DNA of 64,000 nt from the NCBI RefSeq assembly GCF_937616625.2, contig NC_065576.1, forward strand, positions 21,416,001-21,480,000, read 5' to 3'. Below the pieces are notes generated by a model. That model was given only the letters and a program-made list of their open reading frames with translations, had not been told where the DNA came from and ran no database searches. The stretch's first letter is position 1; each line of letters begins with the position of its first letter. Shown one piece after another: positions 59,101 through 64,000 of the stretch. A program made the translations under genes and the position numbers. The stretch is from Mercurialis annua (lineage: Eukaryota > Streptophyta > Magnoliopsida > Malpighiales > Euphorbiaceae).

Positions 59101-60069
59101 TTGTTTCGTAACGTTTTAAACGTTTCGCTTAAATCGCTAAAAAGGTGAAACGTTAGGATTTATTTCGTAACGTTTTAAACGTTTGGATTAATTTCGTAAC
59201 GTTTCAAACGTTGGGCTTAAATCTCTAAAAAGATAAAACGTTTGGATTTGTTTCGTAATGTTTGTAAATGTTTGGCTTATATCGCTAAAAAGGGGGAAAC
59301 GTTTGGATTTGTTTCGTAATGTTTGTAAACCTTTGGCTTAAATTTCTAAAAAGGTGAATCGTTTGAATTTGTTTCGTAACGTTTTAAATGTTTGGATTGA
59401 TTTTTAGATTTTTAAACGTTTGGCTTAAATCGCTAATAAGGTGAAACGTTTGGATTTGTTTCGTAATCTTGGTAAACATTTGGCTTAAATCGCTAAAAAT
59501 ATGAAAAGTTTGGATTTTTTTTGTAACGTTTGTAAACGTTTGGCTTAAATCGCAAAAGAGGGGAAATGTTTGCATTTGCTTCATAACGTTGGTAAACGTT
59601 TGGCTTAAATCGCTAAAAAGTTGAAATATTTAGATTTGTTTTGGAACGTTTTAAATGTTTTGATTTGTGTCCTAACATTTTAAACGTTTTGGCTTAAATG
59701 GCTAAAAAGGTGAAACGTTTGGATTTTTTGTCCTAAAAAATGTAAACGTTTGGCTTAAATCGCTAAAGAGGTGAAACATTTGGATTTGTTTCGTAACATT
59801 GGTAAACGTTTGGCTTAAATGGCTAAAAAGGTGAAACTTTGAATTTGTTTCGTAACGTTCGTTTGGCTGAAATCACTAAAAAGGTAAATTTTTTGGATTT
59901 GTTTTGTAATCTTTGTAAATGTTTGGCTTAAATCGCTCAAAATGTGAAAATTTTGGATTTGTTTTGTAACGTTTGTTAATGTTTGCCTTAAATCGTTAAA
60001 GATAGGAAACGTTTGGATTTGCTTCTTAATGTTTATAAACGTTTGGCTTAAATCGCTAAAAAGGTGAAT

Positions 60070-60479
60070 GTAATATCCCATATTTTTTTCTCAGTTATTT
60101 TTTTTCACATTTTATATTTTTAAATTTTAATTATGAGATAAAATTTTATAAATAAATATTTTTAAAACTCATCTAAAAATATTTTAGCCCTAATTTACCT
60201 CTATATATATGTGTAACCTTCCTTTGTTAACCTAATTTAAGAACAAAATTTAGACATTCTCATTTTACTATTCTCACGGCGGAGTGCGGTACTGTCCAAG
60301 TTTTTTTCAGTTTTCATTTCTTTCATCTACAGTCATACTATAGGTAATGCCATATCCTTTAACCTTTGTACTTGTTATAGAATTTCATGAGCCACCAATT
60401 TAATTATGTCCATGTGATTGTAATAACTCTATTTTTTTGTTATGTTTCATGCCCACTATCTTTTTGTCTTCTATGTATG
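60070..60479 (+). mobile_element. Start of a Ty3 LTR, interrupted
   Basis: It opens TGTAATATCCCATATTTTTT right after satellite and continues A+T-rich, with a possible TATA stretch CTCTATATATATG near 60200. It is the 5' end of a plus-strand LTR related to subfamilies A and B. It breaks off at 60479, where a minus-strand LTR begins. The remainder should lie beyond the right edge of the window. Confidence 0.7.
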
Positions 60480-60940
60480 TGTCACGACCCATTTTCATAA
60501 ATCGCGACCGGCGCTAGGGTATGGGTATGGTTGTACCAAAACCCGTAGCAAGCCTTGCGAATAACCAACTTATATCATTTAAAACAATGTACCTGCAGAA
60601 AACCACATACTCAGGGGCAACCGAGACTTCAGCCTAGTCTAGCAGTACATAAAGCAGCATATATTCAAAGTATGCTTATATCGAATTATAACTCTAACAT
60701 TATGGTAATATAAATATAAATACCATCAACACTGTAGTCATGCAAAAAGCGATGAAATAATAGTTGGACCAATTCAACAAACAATAATAAAAAATATAAA
60801 CGTAAGACTAAGTCATGAATAATCTAATACTGCTACTGCGGTCTAAGAGTTTAAAGCAGTTCGACTCTTTTATTATGAAATAAAATAAAGAACTTCCGAG
60901 AATGAAGAAACGGAGATCGACCAATGCTCAAATCAAAAAC

Positions 60941-61391
60941 CTGGAAAATTTGGGAAAACAACGGGGTCAGATTTACTGAGTAGAGTTTATATAACCATTT
61001 ACATTTATTAAGTTGAAAACCTTAAAAAAATATTTAATACAACATTTTCATTATTGATTATCAAAGAAACCCTAAACCACAATTCTAAATTCATTTGTCG
61101 TGTCAGTGAGACGTATCTCAATAACCGATCTCCAACTATCACTTAATAAATAATGAGCCCAGGAGACGTATCTTCCACTAGTGCCCTCACTAAGGTGAGA
61201 CGTATCTCAAACCTTCCTCGATACCATAATAATCATTACCGGTGCGCTCGCAGTCCCGATGATGCCCATCGAGTAGCACGTTCCAAATTAAATCCACAAT
61301 GCCGAAAGACATTTCAAAAGATGTTTATACATATACATATAAAAAATATTATATTTGCTTAATAAATAGGTAAATAGAGATATAAACTCAC
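60941..61391 (-). other. Candidate LTR intron (minus-strand LTR)
   Basis: On the minus strand GTGAGTTTATATC (from 61391) to TTTTCCCAAATTTTCCAG (to 60941), 451 bp, with CAACTTAATAAATG inside. It closely matches element B at both ends although the two LTRs differ completely in their U3. Confidence 0.4.
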
Positions 61392-62959
61392 TGCTTGCTA
61401 TTCCACGTGAAACTGACAAGCAATCTAACTCTGACTCGCATATGAAGTATGAACAGTCGACGGGTCTAAAAGATAATAAAATCATAATTAAAAACAGACC
61501 CTAACTCTAAAGAGTACTAGACACCACATAGAACTAGCACACACAACAGCAAGCCAACGTATGATCGAACACATAAGATTAACACGTATTAAAACTATAA
61601 CCCAAGTTATAGAAATCAAACCATATAAGTTATATATATTAAATTACAATTCGAGTAATTTATTAAACAATTTAATTTAATCCAAGTTAAAATCCATATC
61701 AGTGAGCTGGCCGAGTTACTAAAAACTACCAATCTTCTTCCCACTTGTTGGGCGACCACAGTCTAACCTAAACAAAAACTTTATTAAATTATAAAGCCGA
61801 ATTTATAAATTAAAATATTTGATAAATAATTATCTATTTTAAAATAGAATTCAATATCTTCCAATTTAAGTAACCTAGTTACAACCAAAACTTAACCATT
61901 TTAAGTTTATAAAAGTATAGGGACTAAAATATACTTTAGCCAATTTGATTTTTGAAATTTTCCAATTTACTAAACTATAAAATAAACAACAATTTAAAAG
62001 TTATCCTATAGATAAAACCTAACTTGAATAAGTTTTTAAAAACATTAGGGGCTAAATTATAAATTTGCCAAATTGGTATATTAATCAAAATTTAATATAA
62101 TTATCCCAGTAATTATAACTTCAGTTGTAAAATAATTATCGTTTACACTTTACTAGTTTATAAATCAATTCCTAATTTAAAAGTTTAAGTTTAAAACAAT
62201 AACAATAGATAACACAACTCGAAGGATTCAAACGATTTAAAGTAAAATATTTGATGACCATATTAGCCAATTGGCCATATTCCTCATGTAACATTAATAA
62301 ATTCCCGCCAACCATTCCAATTGAATGATTCAATTTAACCATGTAAAACCATAATCTTTAAGCAACAACCATAATCAAATCTCAACCATAAGCTTAACAC
62401 CTAAACCTATAGCATGATTCCTATTGTTTAATCACAACAATCAACCTTATAACATAACCTAATTAACAAGAAAAATGTCAAGAACAAGCTACTGTAACAT
62501 GGTAATTCACGGCGAATCGAAACGGTATCAACAACGACAATCTCCATTCTACTCAATATAGGTTACAAGGAAACGATCAAGGGTAGTCGAATCAAAATCA
62601 AAAGATCAGCAGAAAATAAGCAACAACACGGTGAAATTAAAACGGCGATAAACAGAGTAATTTTTACGTACCTTTATCGATTCTAATACGTGAGATTCGA
62701 AGAGATCGTTGAGTCGATGTGAATCGTCGAAGAACAATCAAATTATATCTAAAACAATAAGCTAATAATCAAGAATCGTATTTTTACGATATCGAAACAA
62801 TAAAAGAAAGTTAGAGGATTACTTACTGAAACTTGATCGAATGGAAAGGAATGATGAAGGTTATGATTTCTGAGATTGAAAGGAAAGGATGGCGGCTGAG
62901 GCTTGTAAAAGATAATGAAAATTTAGGTTTAGAAAAAAGTAAACGTGAAGCAGTACACA

Positions 62960-62967
62960 TTATATAA
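62960..62967 (-). promoter_or_regulatory. Probable TATA box of the minus-strand LTR
   Basis: The minus strand reads TTATATAA in the context CCTTATATAATG. It lies about 340 bp into the LTR and 50-175 bp downstream of the palindrome cluster. Confidence 0.55.
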
Positions 62968-63017
62968 GGAGGGAAAGAAGCTGAAGGCTGAGGCACGTGC
63001 TTCAGCTAAAACATAAG

Positions 63018-63136
63018 GCTCTCGTTCGAGACCTTACTAATTATCAAAGGGTCTTGTTCGAGACCCTTGTGTCTCGAACGAGACCTTACCCTTTTTACTC
63101 AGGGTCTCGTTCGAGATCCTTGTGTCTCGAACGTGA
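63018..63136. repeat. U3 palindrome cluster (GTCTCGTTCGAGAC type)
   Basis: Five copies of a 14-bp inverted motif lie within 120 bp: CTCTCGTTCGAGAC, GTCTTGTTCGAGAC, GTCTCGAACGAGAC, GTCTCGTTCGAGAT and GTCTCGAACGTGAC. Orientation of the central TT/AA varies. It is equivalent in place and pattern to 913-1045, where the centre is TA and the palindromes are perfect. Confidence 0.8.
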
Positions 63137-63142
63137 CCAACC

Positions 63143-63160
63143 ATATATATATATATATAT
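63143..63160. repeat. (AT)n microsatellite
   Basis: About nine AT units next to the palindrome cluster in the LTR U3. Confidence 0.9.
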
Positions 63161-63306
63161 TTATTTAAAAAAAATTAAACAAACCTAATTAAGATTTGAA
63201 CCAACCCAACCTTACTCGAACCACAATCGAAACACCAAAATCAAAAACGATCCGAATTTGTACCGAAAACTCATCGAAATTTTTTAGAAATTTTACGGGT
63301 ATTACA

Positions 63307-63318
63307 TTCTCCCCAACT
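63307..63318 (-). promoter_or_regulatory. Polypurine tract of the Tekay/Del-type element
   Basis: The minus strand reads AGTTGGGGAGAA immediately before the LTR start TGTAATACCCG. It is identical to the tract at 34714-34725. Confidence 0.88.
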
Positions 63319-63445
63319 TAATAAAAATTTGCACATGAATTTAACCACAAACAAATAAACATAACAACACACCAAGTACATAAACAATCAACTAAATTAC
63401 ATAAGTAATGATACACGTACCTCAAGGAAAGTGGAAGGGATAACG

Positions 63446-64000
63446 TTACCGCATATCGGAATCCGTCTCCCAAGTGCACTCCTCAACAGAATGATTTCGC
63501 CACAGAACTTTGACCATCGGAATCTCCTTGTTTCGTAACCTACGTACTTGCGTATCGACAATCTCAAATGGCTGTTCCTCATAGGACAGCTCCTGGTCAA
63601 TCTCAACGCTCTGAGGCACAATCACATGTGAAGGATCTGAGATGCACTTTCTCAGCATAGAAACATGAAATACAGGATGCACTAAAGACATGTCAGGCGG
63701 CATAACCAGACGATAAGCCACAGTTCCAATCCTCTCTGAAATCTCATAAGGACCAACGTACCTCGGTGCCAATTTCCCCTTGACACCAAAACGAACCACG
63801 CCTTTTGTAGGCGAAACTTGAAGAAACACAAAGTCTCCCACCTGAAACTCGATGTCTTTTCTCTTCGGATCAGCATAACTCTTATACCGACTAAAAGCTG
63901 TCTCTAACCTATGTTTTATCAACTGTACCTTCTCTGAGGTAACCTGAATAATCTCAGCACCAAACAACTTCCGCTCGCCGACCTCTTCCCAGCAGATAGG
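63446..64000 (-). CDS. Ty3 integrase C-terminus with chromodomain (partial)
   Basis: The frame is open from the right edge (64000) to a TAA at 63446-63448, 184 codons, and starts outside the window. It begins PICWEEVGERKLFGAE, the end of the integrase core region, then runs through a helix rich in K and R (HRLETAFSRYKSYADPKR) and the GDFVFLQVSPTKG stretch. The GPY/F-type module follows (KLAPRYVGPYEISERIG, AYRL). HPVFHVSMLRKC leads into a chromodomain-like tail, FEIVDTQVRRLRNKEIPMVK and WRNHSVEECTWE. This is the Tekay/Del arrangement; the chromodomain is thought to direct integration to heterochromatin. The TAA falls after DMR, where relatives usually continue for some residues; a further in-frame TGA follows at 63422-63424. 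No other break is visible, so the copy looks recent. Confidence 0.92.
   Translation of the reverse strand, partial: PICWEEVGERKLFGAEIIQVTSEKVQLIKHRLETAFSRYKSYADPKRKDIEFQVGDFVFLQVSPTKGVVRFGVKGKLAPRYVGPYEISERIGTVAYRLVMPPDMSLVHPVFHVSMLRKCISDPSHVIVPQSVEIDQELSYEEQPFEIVDTQVRRLRNKEIPMVKVLWRNHSVEECTWETDSDMR

Larger units (their letters stand above)
39459..60069. repeat. Satellite array, right block
   Basis: About 20.6 kb of the same two-module satellite. Here A modules often occur in runs, and the GTTAGGATTTGTTT variant of B is frequent. Three large higher-order copies occupy roughly 41.3-53.9 kb, and a shorter period of about 1.13 kb is visible at 54.4-55.9 kb (marker TGAATCTCTAAAATTGTGAC at 54551 and 55681, decayed again at 58529). 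Minus-strand frames of up to 113 codons here encode about 20-residue repeats only because two modules make 60 bp. No gene or foreign insertion is seen inside. Confidence 0.95.
60480..63306 (-). mobile_element. 3' LTR of a Tekay/Del-type Ty3 element
   Basis: On the minus strand it starts TGTAATACCCGTAAAATTTC at 63306 and ends AAAATGGGTCGTGACA at 60480 (2827 bp). It is preceded by a polypurine tract and a chromodomain integrase. The U3 has a palindrome cluster and a TATA-like site; the downstream half carries the hairpin, candidate intron, triplicated motif and terminal motifs seen in the plus-strand LTRs. GTATG at 60475-60479 is the predicted target duplication, with its partner outside the window. 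Confidence 0.9.

Overview
The window is nuclear DNA of a plant, most likely a eudicot with a large, repeat-rich genome. This rests on Ty3 and Ty1/copia LTR retrotransposons with plant-type tRNA-Met primer sites, a Tekay/Del-type chromodomain integrase, and very A+T-rich sequence with decayed CpG sites. I see no host protein gene, tRNA, rRNA or other host transcription unit. The species cannot be named from the sequence. The region looks like pericentromeric or knob-type heterochromatin.

Layout. 1-421 is a broken Gag fragment of a Ty3 element of the Tat/Ogre/Athila kind. 422-1236 is a truncated minus-strand Ty3 LTR. 1237-10232, 13335-15764 and 39459-60069 are three blocks of one satellite, about 32 kb or half the window, built from two related 30-bp modules. 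The gap 10233-13334 is a Ty3 solo LTR with 5-bp target duplications, and it carries a MITE. The gap 15765-39458 is a nest of four insertions: a copia LTR (15765-17290 plus 39018-39458) was hit by a Ty3 LTR, now solo (17291-18749 plus 37626-39017). That LTR was hit by a Ty3 element with 2.9-3.0 kb LTRs and a non-coding interior (18750-37625), and that element was hit by an 8.6-kb minus-strand copia element (25514-34098). Target-site duplications support three of these junction pairs clearly. From 60070 the satellite is interrupted by the start of another Ty3 LTR, itself split at 60480 by a minus-strand Tekay/Del element. Its 3' LTR (60480-63306), polypurine tract and integrase/chromodomain end (63446-64000) lie in the window.

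How the parts relate. The Ty3 LTRs of several subfamilies share a common downstream architecture: a conserved hairpin, a GTGAGT donor-like site, a TA-rich microsatellite, triplicated short repeats, and a pyrimidine-AG acceptor-like site. The conserved end is a version of GGTCRCGATTTATGAAAATG followed by GGTCGTGACA. Several LTRs also carry tandem or palindromic repeats just upstream of the TATA box. The satellite shows higher-order repeats (about 1.3-1.6 kb on the left, about 3.4-4.7 kb on the right) that point to unequal exchange. The most unusual items are the two-module satellite with its higher-order structure, the candidate intron shared by LTRs of different subfamilies, and the palindrome arrays in the U3 regions.
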